A stretch of DNA of 64,000 bases from Incurvaria masculella (GCA_946894095.1 OX335656.1:2991001-3055000), one strand, 5' to 3'. Shown: positions 10,600 to 22,590, numbered from the stretch's first letter. The notes: a model not told the origin generated them from the sequence alone. A program made the numbers and translations.

Positions 10600-11205
10600 T
10601 CATATTTATTTCATATTTCAAAGTCTTTATTCAACTGAGAATTTCACAAGTGAACAATACATAATTGTATACACTTAATACTATAGAATACGTCCCAACA
10701 TGTAAATTTCACAATCTTCAATAAATAGGTACCCAGTATATTAGATACAGTCACAGAAGCCTTTACAGTTGTCAAAATTTAAAATTAACTGCAGTAGTCC
10801 ATACATGAACAAATAAAGAATAATAATAACAAAATGTAAAATAATAGGCAGTGAGATAATTACAGTAAATTCATCATTAATAAGTTATTTAAATTCATAA
10901 GTTAAAAAGTCATCAATAGAATAAAATGCATTTTCAATTAGGATAGTCTTTACGCTATTTTTAAATTGACACATTGGTAGAACAGTTAAATAGCCACGTA
11001 AGTGATTGTATAATTTTATTTTTAAATGGTCAGCCTGTTGCTTACCTCGAGAAAGATATGTATGCGGCAATATGAGATTATGTCTTCACCGAGTTGGATA
11101 TTTGTGAACCATTTCATGTGTAGAAAAGCTTTCAAGATTTTTGTGGACATATAAGACATTTTGTCTTTGTGTCATGTTTAAGTTTGTACCAGTGATTTTG
11201 CTCTT
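10600..11205 (-). pseudogene. LINE (jockey/CR1-like) C-terminus and 3' end
   Basis: On the minus strand, two frames joined by a frameshift near 11085 read a LINE ORF2 C-terminal pattern: ...HKYPTR then ...YLSRGKQQADHLKIKLYNHL...QFKNSVKTILIENAFYSIDDFL. The 'IKLYN.L....F K..K..L....FYS...FL' pattern is characteristic of jockey- and CR1-type polyproteins. Towards 10620 an AATAAAG signal and a short repetitive tail follow. Endonuclease and reverse transcriptase domains are absent, so the copy is dead. Confidence 0.65.
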
Positions 11206-11325
11206 TGGAGCGGCGTAACGCTTTCCCAGCCTCTCCTTTCTACGATCCCTCCACGCTAAGTGGGCAGGGAATGCACCCATTCACTATAGACAGTCCTGAA
11301 ATAAGAACAAACCACCCTATTGCTA
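11206..11325 (-). repeat. Interspersed repeat also at 33430 and 55890
   Basis: The reverse strand reads 'ggttcttattt'-like sequence, 'gtgcattccctgcc' and 'gatcgtagaaag', in the same order as 33430-33520 and 55890-55975. It is an anonymous, moderately repetitive family. Confidence 0.5.
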
Positions 11326-11860
11326 CTTTATCTATAGGGTCGGTCAACCGTTTCGAATGCTGAGATATGTCCCACAAAGGGAAATAACTCGGGTCTTTCA
11401 AACATGGTGTTTGTTAAAAAAAAAATTGGAAGGAACAAAGCGGTTTGGACAAAAAATCTATAGACCAGTGAAGTTTTTTTGCCAATTCTTCATTACTGAA
11501 CTCATTGAATATGCGGATGGATCAAACAGTTTGTGACGTTAATTATTTGTATTGCTAACCACCATGAGTACATAGGATTCAAGTAGCTTATTAACAAAAT
11601 ATTGTTTTTACAGCTAACCTAAATATTGGTAAATTATGAATAGGAACACAGAAACGAAACTAAGCTCCGTAATAAGCGCGAACTTGGTGTAGTTTGACGA
11701 CCAGAAGTTTAAATGAATAAAATGTACACAATCTTTGGTTTTGTTCGAAAATATTACGTAAAGATTTATCTCAACACCGAAAAGATATTTGGACATGGAT
11801 AGTTCTGGTTTTGAGTTGTAAACCAAATTAAATAGATCGGTGAAAAAAGAAGGTAGGTAA
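11326..11860. other. Mostly unannotated, with a short LINE 3'-like piece
   Basis: 'cttggtgtagtttgacgacc' followed by 'agaagtttaaatgaataaaa' (11680-11722) resembles the LINE 3' end at 31780-31825. The rest is A+T-rich without recognised content. Confidence 0.4.
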
Positions 11861-11861
11861 A

Positions 11862-12015
11862 TAGGTGGCAGCCAATCGCGTCCCATACCGGACTTCCTCT
11901 CTTCAGCGACGCGACCATCGGAGCAATTCGTGTGTCGCTCTCGCCAAAATGGCCGCCGTGCGCCGAGGGAACCAACGCACATGCGACGCACCATTCCGCA
12001 GCCTACGTACATGCC
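11862..12015. other. GC-rich island
   Basis: A CpG-rich block including 'gccaaaatggccgccgtgcg' (near 11945). It has overlapping frames on both strands, which is what a short GC island produces, and no start or splice context that favours one. It may be regulatory. Confidence 0.3.
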
Positions 12016-13317
12016 TACTGGCTGAGAAAACGCTCAAGTGGCATCCCGTAGTAACCAAACGAATGGCATTTAATGAGTAATAATGATCTCATTGAGAAAT
12101 AAGTGTGCACAGAAAAGTAGTGCAATATAAAAATTGCCAATAAAATGGATGATTCTTCCCGTTATGTTTGTTACAAGTTTAGCAGTGCCACTTAATTTCC
12201 ATTCGTGCATGTCGTAAAATGCGACTAGGGGATTATTTTCCATCTAGTTCGATCTAGGTTTGTTGGGCGAATGCGAAACATTTGGATGGTTCTTCCTGTC
12301 CATCTGAATTCAAAATGTATTTTTATAAAAGGTTTTCTGCAACCTCGCCTAGTATGTACTTTGCGTTCTTTGTTCGCGGCTCTGCATATCATGTTGGTTA
12401 GCCCGAAACATTATGTATTACTTAGTTCTGAAAACTGAAAAACAATGAAATTATTCAAAATTAAACAATTTTATATTGTGTTAGGCTTTTTACAACTGAA
12501 TAATTTAGATTAGAATACTTATTAATTTAGAAAAAGATTTCATTATAGTAGTCAATAGTTTGCTGTTCAACAATGTATATTTAATGTTCTTTGTGATCAG
12601 TAGTAATGTATCAACGACGGTAAACTGGTAAGTATCAATGGAAAAATAATGACCAGCCTGGCGAAGATTCGTTTTAGATCATCTTCGCCGGAAATAATCG
12701 AATCGGTCGTAAAAGAAAAATTAACAAAACATACAAATCTGCGTGTGTAATTTACATCTCATAGACGAAATAAAGAAACTAAAAGTGAAACTATCAAGAC
12801 TTTATGATATTGATGTACAGATTACTGCTTAAAAGATATAAAACATGAACATCGTCACGAAATAAAAGTAAATCGCAAATATAGTAATGAACTCACTTTG
12901 ATAGCATGGCGCTTCCCAGTACGCTCACATAATGTTAATAATTCAATGCTTCAGTTTCACTTTACAACCAGTGCGTCAGCGGAGGCGCTTATCGGTGGAA
13001 TGGCGTGTTTTCCTCCAAATTCGCAATACGTATCTCATGAATAACATTCCGAAATCATTTCGAAGAAACAGAGATCACCGGAATACACTTCCAGTCCGCG
13101 TATTTTAGCTGTTTTGGTCATCATGTTGATTTTATCAATTGACTATTCGATTATTGTCAATTTGACTATAACTCTAGGGGTATTTTGGTCTACACTGTTG
13201 TTAACATTATCTTATTAACTTGATGTATACGAAACATACTGAAGCATTTGTAATCAGATTTTTTAAATAATTAGAAATTATTAGATAGTAATCGAGAAAT
13301 TCTTTGGCTTACATAAT
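12016..13317. other. No recognised gene
   Basis: A+T-rich. The only structure is a 9-bp perfect hairpin (ggcgaagat...atcttcgcc) at about 12660-12690. Confidence 0.4.
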
Positions 13318-13318
13318 T

Positions 13319-13400
13319 GTCTGGATAGCTCAATGGTCAAAGCAGTGGATGTGTAATCCAAAGGTCTCAGGTTCGCATCCTGCTTCAGACGAATGTCCAG
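13319..13400 (+). repeat. tRNA-like SINE head (S3)
   Basis: Ends GTCTGGA and TTCAGAC pair as a 7-bp acceptor stem. 'tagctcaatgg' fits an A box and 'ggttcgcatcc' a B box. The anticodon loop is irregular (no U at position 33), and the same 3' flank 'gaatgtccaga' occurs with the copy at 1081, so this is a SINE head rather than a tRNA gene. Confidence 0.65.
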
Positions 13401-14700
13401 ACCAAATCTCTAGCTATGCTGTGAAATCAAATCATTTTACTGAACAAAGCAGTCAGTCAGTTATATTACATGAGGTTAGGTTAGAAAACATCTAGACCAT
13501 TGACAATATTGCATTGATTTTACAATATCACTAGTGATCTTATAAAATCACGGCTTTGAAAATATCACAATGACATCAATGGTGACAAATACCTATACTA
13601 GTGAGAACGTATTTTAAATCTAGATGTAATATATCTGGATGTTGTAATGAATCCACCCTCCTACAATAACTTTTTCGGCCGGACTCTTACATAAATGGCA
13701 ACGTAATCATCTGAGGATCCTACATTTCCGTAGACGTTCAGATTCAAGCTAAATCGTCAAATTATATTTCATAGAGATTATTATTTATTTCACATGGTCA
13801 TAATTAATTTAGAAAACCTTTTATCGGTAGATAATGTCATTGTAAAGATGTACATGTCAGATTTGGTTCATGAAATTTACTTTCAATGAATCGTTATGTG
13901 CACTTATCAGATTCATTGAATTCTGAATATACAGTGTCGGACTCCAAAGCTTGTGATTTTGGATGCTCGCTTAAGGGATCCCTTAGACTCTAAAAGAGCC
14001 TCTCAATGGCCATCGACACTCACGTATATCCGACACTGATATATGTAATCGATTCAAACCGTATTGAATGGGTCCTAATTCTTATCTAACCGATCAATGT
14101 CGTAAACTTTAGATATTGTTCAATCATTTATTTAAAATTGGAAGTTGTGGGCCCACATTAGAAAGTTATAAGTATTTCTTAATAATGATAATACATTTAT
14201 CCACGACTGTTTTGAGTGCAACAAACAACCCAGAGTAATAGGAAGTCAATTATTCGAATCGCGGTGACCTGTAACGCCTTAGTTCACCAATAGACAAACT
14301 GACATATTGAAGGTTATTATACGTACTGATGATGAGTATTTCCGGCATATTTATATGAATGGTTAGCTTATATACTGATCATAAAATGTGTTTTAACATC
14401 AGTTCAGCCAACATAATAGATTAAGGAGAATAGGCTGCATAAACACTGTAATCAGGGCTAAATGCGCAATAATAGCAAATCAATGTAGTAACATTCTTTA
14501 GTGACGATAGTTCTGACAATGGATGTGTTCTTCCACTAGATGAAAAACTTGACTTCACATTTTCTAAATACCCCAAAAATTTCAATTTTGTACATATCAA
14601 TGCTCAAAGCATACCCTCTCACTACCCCGATCTTCTCAGGTCATTTCCAAGCAAACACATCCATGCTGTACTCGTTTCAGAAACTTTTCTTAAGCCTACA

Positions 14701-17379
14701 TTGCCATCTACTTCTTTTTCACTTCCCGGGTTCCAACTGATCCGTAACGACAGAACTGGAAAAAGTTGTGGTGGTGTTGCCATCTACCTCCGAAGCTGTA
14801 TTCCTTATTCGATTGTTGCTCAGTCTCCTGCTCAGTATTCGGAGTCACCAGAATACCTTTTCTTAGAAATCATCGTTAATCACTCCAAAATTCTAATTGG
14901 TGTTTATTACAGTCCCAATCTCACTATTAATTACTTCTCATCACTCGAATCATTCCTTGAGGAACACTGCCCTCAGTACAATCATACTATTATCATGGGA
15001 GATTTCAACACCTGTCTAATAAAAAATGACCACCGCGCTAGAAAACTTAACTCCCTTGTGTCATCAGTAAATATGAATATTCTTCCCTTGGATGCTACAC
15101 ACCACTTTCCTAATTGTGAACCTTCTCTGCTTGATCTGATTCTTACTTCTTCACCTGACCATGTAAGTGAACATGGTCAGCTGACAGCGCCTGGCTTCTC
15201 ATATCACGATTTAATCTATTTATCCTACAAGGTCCGTCCTCCTAAGATCAGGCGAAAGGTTCTCATGCAGCGAAATTTCAAGGATATTAATCTGGAGCGC
15301 CTAAGGGAAGACGCGCGTGGCTTGGATTGGTCTGCTGTTCTTAGTTCCTCTTCTACAGATGTTATGGTTGAGGATTTCACCTCCAAACTTACGGCTCTAT
15401 TTGATATTCACGCACCTCTCAGACCCACACGTGTGAAACATTTACCAGCTCCATGGCTAACAGAGGACATTCGGAGAATGATGGTGAAGAGGGATAGAGC
15501 CAAGATTAAACTTAAACATAATCCTTCCGATGCAAATCGCACCAAGTACAGGCTGCTCAGGAATCGGTGTAACAGGATGTGTAGGGATGCCCAAAGACGC
15601 CACATTCATAATACTCTCGAAAATAGCTCTCCCGTCAATGCTTGGAAATTTCTTAAAACTCTTGGAGTTGGTAAAAAGTCTTCTACTGTCAGTAACAACA
15701 TCGACATCAACGCCCTTAACAGGCATTTCTCCTCTCCTCTCACCACCATTGATCAAGTGGTAAAATGTCAAACTCTTCTTCAGCTTTCAGCTTTACCAAC
15801 TCCGGAGCATGCTTCATTTACATTTCGCCAAGTCACTGACCGTGAAGTTAAGCTGATCCTGAATTCAATTTCAACAAAAGCTGTAGGTGCCGACTGCATT
15901 AGCCTCGACATGCTCTCACCACTGCTGGCCGAACTGCTACCTATAATTACATTTATTCTAAATCATTCCCTTTCCAGTGGATCTTTTCCGAGTACCTGGA
16001 AAAGGGCTTACATCATTCCTGTCCCAAAAATTTCAAATCCTTCTTCTTTCAGTCAATATCGCCCTATTTCTATTTTACCTGTATTGTCAAAAATTCTGGA
16101 GCGCATTGTTCACCAGCAGTTGGCCAGCTTCCTTGCCGGCAATCACTTGCTGAACCCAATGCAGTCAGGTTTCCGACCTTGCCACAGCACCGTTACTGCT
16201 CTCGTCAAAGTAACTGAAGATGTCCGAACAAATATGGAAAACAAGAATCTTACAGTCTTAACTTTGTTGGACTTCAGCAATGCATTCAACACAGTGGACT
16301 TTGACATCATGCTTGGTATTCTACGAACGCTTAACTTATCTCCGGCAGTGCTTGACTGGTTCGCGTCTTATCTCTGTGGTCGACATCAGTGTATCAGAAT
16401 TGACAATGTGTGTTCTGACTGGGCTGATTTAACTGCTGCTGTTCCACAGGGTGGCGTGTTATCTCCTCTGTTATTCTCTATATTTATTAATCTAATTACA
16501 AATATGTTAACTTCTCTTTACCACCTTTATGCCGATGACTTACAGCTGTACTTGCATTGCTCCTTTGATAATTTGGCACATACCGTATCAGAAATAAATG
16601 TGAATTTGGATCATATCCTAAATTGGACAAAATCATTTGGTCTGACGGTAAATCCTATGAAATCACAAGTCATAATAGTCGGCAGCCCTAGACTTGTATC
16701 GAAGATTGATCACAATACATTACCAGCGGTAATCTACAATGAAGTAGTTATACCGTACTCTAAAACAGTAAAAAATCTAGGCATTTTAATTGATGACACC
16801 CTGTCATGGGCGCCCCAGGTAAATGAGATCAGCAGGAAAATCTTTGCTGCCGCCCACTCTTTAAAACGCTTACAGAGTTTCCTTCCAATCCGTACCAAAA
16901 TCACGTTGACGCAAACTCTCCTACTTCCAATTTTAGATTATGCAGATGTGTGCTTTTTGGATTTAACTGAAGTTCTCCTTGATAAATTGGAACGTTTACA
17001 GAATCTCTGCATTCGCTACATATATGGTCTGCGTAAATACGACCATGTATCGCAGTACCGTCGTCAGCTTAAATGGCTACCCATTCGTTATCGAAGGAAC
17101 TGTCACATACTCACTCTTCTTTTTGGGGTCTTAAATAACCCTCACTCTCCTGAGTACCTTCGTTCCCGATTCTTGCACCTATCTTCACACGGTCTCCCTC
17201 TACGTTCTAGCGACGACAGTATCCTTGCGATTCCCCGCCATACAACTTGCTTCTTTTCCAACTCCTTCACTGTACATGCAGTACGTCTGTGGAACTCGTT
17301 GCCTTCCTCCGTCCGCTCTTGTCAAACTATCGGCTCTTTCAAGTCGAGAATCAAGGAGTTTTATTTAAATGAAATCTGA
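14701..17379 (+). CDS. LINE endonuclease-reverse transcriptase polyprotein (ORF2)
   Basis: An 892-residue frame from the first ATG. The same frame is open back to the element edge at 14492, and that upstream part already reads endonuclease N-terminal sequence (FNFVHINAQSI, AVLVSETFLKP), so the ATG is internal and the true protein began further upstream. The APE-type endonuclease covers roughly residues 1-180 (CGGVAIYL, YYSPN, MGDFN at 99-103, SYHDLIYL). Reverse transcriptase runs about 390-680: YRPISILP, GFRPCHST, DFSNAF with Asp524, VPQGGVLSPLLF, YADD at 610-613. The C-terminus ends AVRLWNSLP...SFKSRIKEF, usual for CR1/L2/jockey proteins. There is no stop or frameshift, so it could still be enzymatically competent, though 5' truncation removes the promoter. 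It nicks target DNA and primes reverse transcription of LINE RNA. Confidence 0.93.
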   Translation: MPSTSFSLPGFQLIRNDRTGKSCGGVAIYLRSCIPYSIVAQSPAQYSESPEYLFLEIIVNHSKILIGVYYSPNLTINYFSSLESFLEEHCPQYNHTIIMGDFNTCLIKNDHRARKLNSLVSSVNMNILPLDATHHFPNCEPSLLDLILTSSPDHVSEHGQLTAPGFSYHDLIYLSYKVRPPKIRRKVLMQRNFKDINLERLREDARGLDWSAVLSSSSTDVMVEDFTSKLTALFDIHAPLRPTRVKHLPAPWLTEDIRRMMVKRDRAKIKLKHNPSDANRTKYRLLRNRCNRMCRDAQRRHIHNTLENSSPVNAWKFLKTLGVGKKSSTVSNNIDINALNRHFSSPLTTIDQVVKCQTLLQLSALPTPEHASFTFRQVTDREVKLILNSISTKAVGADCISLDMLSPLLAELLPIITFILNHSLSSGSFPSTWKRAYIIPVPKISNPSSFSQYRPISILPVLSKILERIVHQQLASFLAGNHLLNPMQSGFRPCHSTVTALVKVTEDVRTNMENKNLTVLTLLDFSNAFNTVDFDIMLGILRTLNLSPAVLDWFASYLCGRHQCIRIDNVCSDWADLTAAVPQGGVLSPLLFSIFINLITNMLTSLYHLYADDLQLYLHCSFDNLAHTVSEINVNLDHILNWTKSFGLTVNPMKSQVIIVGSPRLVSKIDHNTLPAVIYNEVVIPYSKTVKNLGILIDDTLSWAPQVNEISRKIFAAAHSLKRLQSFLPIRTKITLTQTLLLPILDYADVCFLDLTEVLLDKLERLQNLCIRYIYGLRKYDHVSQYRRQLKWLPIRYRRNCHILTLLFGVLNNPHSPEYLRSRFLHLSSHGLPLRSSDDSILAIPRHTTCFFSNSFTVHAVRLWNSLPSSVRSCQTIGSFKSRIKEFYLNEI

Positions 17380-17816
17380 ATATACTATTTTTATCGCTGT
17401 ACATCTTTCTTTTTATTATCATCAAAGAAATAGGTATATATTTTTGTTTTGTTTTAATTTGTTCCTAAATTGTGGATATACAATATATATTTTAGTATAT
17501 TGTATTATATATATTAGTTTATTTTATTCAAAGTATGCTTGTATTGTCATGTAAATTATGGTTTAAGTATGTTTATACTGTATGTATATATTTTTATTTT
17601 ATTTGCTTTATTATTTTCCTTTCAAATTGCTATTGTGTACCTACCTACAGATATTTTAGATTGTCTCTCCTCATCACCCCAAAGGTTGACTGGAAGAAAT
17701 CACTCCTAGTGATAAGTCCGCCTTTGTGCAATTTTGTTGTTGTTTCGAATTGTTTTTGTAATTGTACTTGTTTTCTATTGCACAATAAAGAATTTATTCA
17801 TTCATTCATTCATTCA
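17380..17816 (+). repeat. LINE 3' UTR and TTCA microsatellite tail
   Basis: A+T-rich UTR with 'ggttgactggaagaaatc' and 'gataagtccgcctttgtgc', a motif pair shared with the 8.4-kb LINE fragment. AATAAAG lies near 17784, then about five TTCA units end at the junction with LTR sequence. Confidence 0.85.
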
Positions 17817-17817
17817 T

Positions 17818-18170
17818 AAAACCCATTAAATCTCTTTTAAAGGCTCAATACACAGTAAGAGAAGATAATAGATGAATTAGTCCTTATAAGACCACCTTAC
17901 CAAATGCTTGCTCCATGGCTCAATACACAGTGTCAGCAAACCATTTGGCAATATATTTTAAAACCCATTAAAACTCTTTTAAAGGCTCAATACACAGTAA
18001 GAGATGATAATAGATCAGTCTTTATTAGACAACCTTACCAATTGCTTGCTCCATGGCTCAATACACAGTGTCAGCAACCCATTTGGCAATATATTTTAAA
18101 ACCCATTAAATCTCTTTTAAAGGCTCAGTACACAGTAAGAGAAGATAATAGATTGATTAGTCTTTACTAG
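17818..18170. repeat. 138-142-bp tandem repeat in the left LTR
   Basis: 'aaaacccattaaa' recurs at 17818, 17960 and 18098, giving two full units and a partial third. The second spacing, 138 bp, is 46 codons, so the plus-strand frame 17904-18170 shows a repeated 46-residue block (LAPWLNTQCQQ..WQYILKPIK.LLKAQYTVR). The LINE sits exactly at the left edge of the array. Whether the peptide is ever made is unknown. Confidence 0.85.
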
Positions 18171-20271
18171 ATTTATTATATTATATTAAAGTTGATACGG
18201 CATTTAAACAACCACTCATAGAAATAGAACATTTACATTCGTGTAAATATTTTAATCCGACTGCAGTACATTGAGTACTGCATCCAATGCAAAAATATGT
18301 CAAAACGTTCAACGATGACAGTAACATTATCTTGGTATAGTAATTTTATATTCATTTCCAACCAGCTCTGGAACGAGGTTCTCAGTTTAGATGGTATTCA
18401 TATCACCCCTACTCATCTCTAAAATCAAAGCACCATTCAATACTAAGCTGACCTGTAGTTAGGTCTCGAATGTTGATGAATTATATACCTAACCCATCCG
18501 TTTGTACCTTGTGTATTACAACAACGGCTCTATTCCCAAAACCCTGAATACATACCGCATAAGATGTACACATATATATTTAAAGTCTGACCAACTTCGG
18601 TATGGCCCGGTGTTTGTAGGCTTAATAACATTAATGATAATTTGTAAACAATGGAAGTTATACTTTGTATTTATGTAAACCCTCATCGACACTAGGATAG
18701 TCAAAATATGATCTCCCCTTTTTATATTTTTATTCTGTTTTTAAAGAGAATAGGAAACTTCAACAATAGATCAAGGCAATTGCAATTTAAATAAGGTAGC
18801 ACCGAAATGTAACCAAAACTCAAGAAAACAACAATGTATTAGATGTGATTTTTCCGAGTCTAAAATCCCCTTAATTCGTCCAACATTCATACAACCTTCT
18901 TGAACGACAGTTCGCCACGTTAAACTCATAGAAATCCGTAAACATATACGGTTACTTATATCTAGCTCACGGTTAATCATTCATCACATAAATTTACTTA
19001 TTTTTAACTACCTAACTCGGATTAATCACGACATGATTATTAAGTAAAACAATAAACAATCTGATCTATAGTAAATTTAACTTATTTCAGCACTACCTTT
19101 TATAATTCGGTGTATCGGCATCACATGGGTAGACTGATCCTATCAGAAATAATCTGGTTTCTATGTATCTTGTTTCATGCGATTCATTTGGGTATTGTAG
19201 GCAGGCTACAAAAACATAAATCTATGTAAATGTAAAGCAATATGCTTCCTATAACAGAAACAGTCAGTAACTGTAAATATGGTTTATTCTTCTATTCAAT
19301 TAGGTGTAAACAAACATTCATTATGAATGTCTAAGGTGAAAATAAGTTAAATTTATCTGGATGAAAACTTAGTGCTGTACCTATTTAGGTGCAGCCAGGC
19401 CTAGGATGGTAGACGCACAAGTTGGTGAACCCTTCAAAGATAATAGCTTGTCCAACACCAACATGTATACACCATTACGCCTTCTTCCAAAAAGGATTGG
19501 CTGATATGATGTATTTTAAGTTATGTGCATCTTCCAATCGCAAATTTACTTATATCTAACTAATCTCTGCCTCAATTACTCCGAATGCCAAAACAAGATA
19601 ACTTCCGAACCTTTCAGTCAGCGTCTACACTACATCAACCGTACCTCACAATCTTACAATTTCAAATATCAAAATAATGTATTCATATAACTTTGAAGCA
19701 AATTTAATTATTTTGAATCCATTCTAACATTAATAAATCAACATTTCAAAAGCTATGAGGTTTGGTTGACTTTTTTTGGGTGGGAATACCTTAATTAACA
19801 ATACTGGAAGCATTTAGACTCCACGTTGATTTTGAATTTGAAAAGATAACTAACTGCTAATGAATTCTCACAAGCTTCGTCTAGTATCATCCAGTTGATC
19901 ACATGTTTCTAGTCTTAACTAATTACTTCATGAAAGTTCGAAACGAATCCAGATTAATAAAACAGCTAAAAACCCACTCACGTCTCCCGAATGCTCGATA
20001 CACAACGTCTTAAATCTAAGGTTACGTTAATAATGCCTTGTCTATTGTTATAACCAATTAAATATAGTCACAATATAATATAAATATCCGTTAGCATTTA
20101 ATCAACAAAACAAATGCTTCCTTTCAATGTTAAACTTTGACCAAACCTTAAATAAATGGTTTAATTCAATTACTTCCAATTAAATAGTGCTTTAATTTAG
20201 AGAGCAATAATAAAGGTAATTTTGATGAACTCACATAATTCTGGTACAGTTTCACACTCGCGATAGTAAAC

Positions 20272-20420
20272 AAACACTACGGCGCGCGGCGGCGCGGACG
20301 CACTGGGAGTCGTCCTGCGCAAGCGGCATCCGAGGCACGAATGCTTTCGCTGCGTGTCGTCGCATGAACGATAGGTATAAACAACAACGCAAATCCGCAG
20401 GTGCGTTGACGTAAACAAAG
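20272..20420 (-). promoter_or_regulatory. GC-rich block in the left LTR, candidate U3/R promoter
   Basis: A sharply GC-rich stretch (ggcgcgcggcggcgcgg) lies 276-424 bp from the minus-strand start of the LTR. On that strand it is preceded by A+T-rich DNA and followed at about 20234 by a donor-like GTGAGT. Position and composition would suit an LTR promoter and leader, but this is inference only. Confidence 0.3.
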
Positions 20421-21686
20421 CATCTATATTGACCTATGTATGTATTAACAACTAATGTAGCGTTATCGCCATAATCACCAAAACATTATTATTTATGTGG
20501 AGTTCAATATCTCTAATAACTTTTATAAAATTCTTTAGAATACATTATGTTTTATTATTTACTGAGTGAGGTAATATCAAAAGTATTAAAGATGTATTTA
20601 TTTCGATACAAACTAGTTTCGTATTCGAAATGTATGTATGTCTCTTCTGCTGTAAATTATTTAATATTTATTTTGAATAGGTTGGTCCCATTACAATCGC
20701 CCCGTACCAAGACGGACAGAAGTCCACAAGACTCTCTGTTTGGCTTGGTAATAAGAAAACTAAACATCAAACGAACGCCTCAATTCAAAATAATTTAAAT
20801 GTGTTAATAATAATTTCTAATTAATGTTGACTTGAAATACTGATGAGTGTCCCTTTCTAACATGTATTCAAAGTATGAGCGCGAATTACTAATTTAATGA
20901 CTGATTACTTGTATGACCAAAATCTCAAACGAAATTTAACTGAACGTTCATAATGAAGTGACTGATATATTATGTTAAGTAAATTATTATACAGCTAGTA
21001 ACTAATTATGAAATCAATCTTATTATAATTCGTAAATAATCATCGATATCTGTTTTAACAACTATCTGAAGTGAGGTTAAGGAAGTTAATAATATTTCAT
21101 TAATTCACATTATAGACTAAACCAATGAAGTGTTTACTCAAAATACAACCACGTGGAAACGTATTTGTAACCCTAATACTTTTAGATTGAAAATCGTACT
21201 ATGCTTTATAAAAAAAATATTATGCAAATAGTATATGCGCTTCATACTCATTCTATAAAATGACCAGTATACAATCGGTAAATAATATTTTCGAAATGAA
21301 TATAATGGAGACTTTACACAGTAATAGATTAAAGAATATTGATAACTGAAATATATACTAACGAGAATTGAGAATGGTTAGGACGTCAATGGCACATTCA
21401 TTTATTCATTTATTTTCTCTATTAGGTGCATTAGAACATCATGGAAAAGAAGAACCAACAAGAAACTTCGCTGCGAGTCAAAATACAAATACCTTTCTAT
21501 TCATATGGACACACAAATAATGATATAACACCATCCCTTTGAATGCAATGCAATAGAATAAATAAGAGTGCAGTGATTTGGGAGCAACCTCAATAATAAA
21601 GTATAATTGACAAAAGAAAGACGAAACAAATGTATCTAGTGGAAGTAAGGGGAACTTGCTGTTTGACGTAGCCTAAAATAACATAA

Positions 21687-22590
21687 CAGTGTCCCTCAAA
21701 GATCCGTTCTTGGCCCGCTATTATTTTTAATTTTTATTAATGATCTTCCCAGTAATTTAACTAAATGTGATGTTTATGATACCAGCTGTACATCCTGGGG
21801 AAAAACATTACAGGAATTACACGAAAGCCTTAAAGTAACACTACATGAATTATCGTACTGGTTTGAGCGTAATAATTTAAAACTAAACAAAAGTAAAAGT
21901 CAATATATAACTTATGGAATGAAAAATATTAATTTAAATAAAAATGAAGATATATTTAATTTTCCATTAAAAAGAACGGAACTATGATATTTTTAGGGGT
22001 GGTTGTAGACAGTAACCTTAATTGGAAATACCACACGGAAAATGTTTCTAAAAAAATTAGCAAGTGCATGTTACGCCATTAAATCGCTAAAGAAAACATC
22101 TACTATTAAAACCCTAAAATTAGTATATTTTTCTAATATTGAATCGGTAATAAGATACGGCCTTGAAGTCTGGGGAGCAAGCTCGGGTGTAGCAAAAGTA
22201 TTAAAATTACAGAAAAAGGCCATTAGAATCATCAATGGCTCCAAAGGGGATACGACCTGTAGACCACTGTTTAGAGAATTGAAATATGTACTGTGATTAA
22301 CTTATATATCTTTACTGTGAGCACTAATACTTTTATAAATCTCCCTAATCTGCCCAAACAAGGCGTCCAGTTGTACTATTCCTTAAGAGACAGAAATAAG
22401 CTTGAACTAACGTAAGCAAACAGCAAAATAAAGAAACAAAGTTCTATCTACCAATCAATTAACATATTTAGTAGGCTACCGAATGTAATAAAGAGTGCAG
22501 ATCCAACTAACGTATTTAGAAATACACTTAAAGAATTCCTATTAGAAAATCCTTTCTACTCTCTCAGTGAATATTTCAATTATAATAAAT
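21687..22590 (+). pseudogene. Jockey-type LINE reverse transcriptase, broken
   Basis: The plus strand reads VPQRSVLGPLLFLIFINDLP, then LHESLKVTLHELSYWFERNNLKLN, stops near 21985, and resumes in another frame with ACYAIKSLKKTSTIKTLKLVYFSNIESVIRYGLEVWGASS. These are RT palm and thumb-region sequences of jockey/CR1 LINEs. Where YADD should be, the sequence has lost residues (only Y-D-T-S remains), so the catalytic site is gone. The opposite orientation to the inferred host element supports an older, captured insertion. Confidence 0.8.

Larger units (their letters stand above)
14492..17816 (+). mobile_element. CR1/L2-type LINE, 3,325 bp, with its empty site known
   Basis: Boundaries come from comparison with the second LTR, which reads ...caatgtagtaa|taaaacccatt... 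without the insert at 25443-25446. The insert has no target duplication longer than 1-2 bp. Its 3' end is a simple TTCA repeat after AATAAAG, which fits the CR1/L2 side of the jockey superfamily better than poly(A) jockey elements. The reading frame is open from the first base, with no 5' UTR, so the copy is 5'-truncated just ahead of the endonuclease domain. Confidence 0.9.
13643..20695 (-). repeat. Left long terminal repeat, split by a LINE
   Basis: It equals 24595-28322 apart from about 8 substitutions (for example 13777 A/T, 13895 T/C, 17942 C/A and five more between 19.3 and 20.7 kb) and the LINE at 14492-17816. It contains a 10-bp inverted repeat (CAGTGTCGGA 13932-13941, TCCGACACTG 14029-14038), a 138-142-bp tandem repeat and a GC-rich block at 20272-20420. 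No long reading frame besides the LINE. Confidence 0.75.

Noticed and set aside
13319..13391. Functional tRNA gene
   Set aside because: The acceptor stem pairs, but the anticodon loop lacks U33 and the stem has a mismatch. The copy shares its 3' flank with a degenerate relative at 1081, as SINEs do.
15408..15771. Extra frames within the LINE
   Set aside because: They are opposite-strand or alternative-phase shadows of ORF2.
17369..17819. Membrane-protein-like frames after the LINE ORF
   Set aside because: Hydrophobic residues come from the T-rich 3' UTR of the LINE.
20547..20798. 83-codon gene across the left LTR edge
   Set aside because: The frame crosses the LTR/core junction and has no motif.
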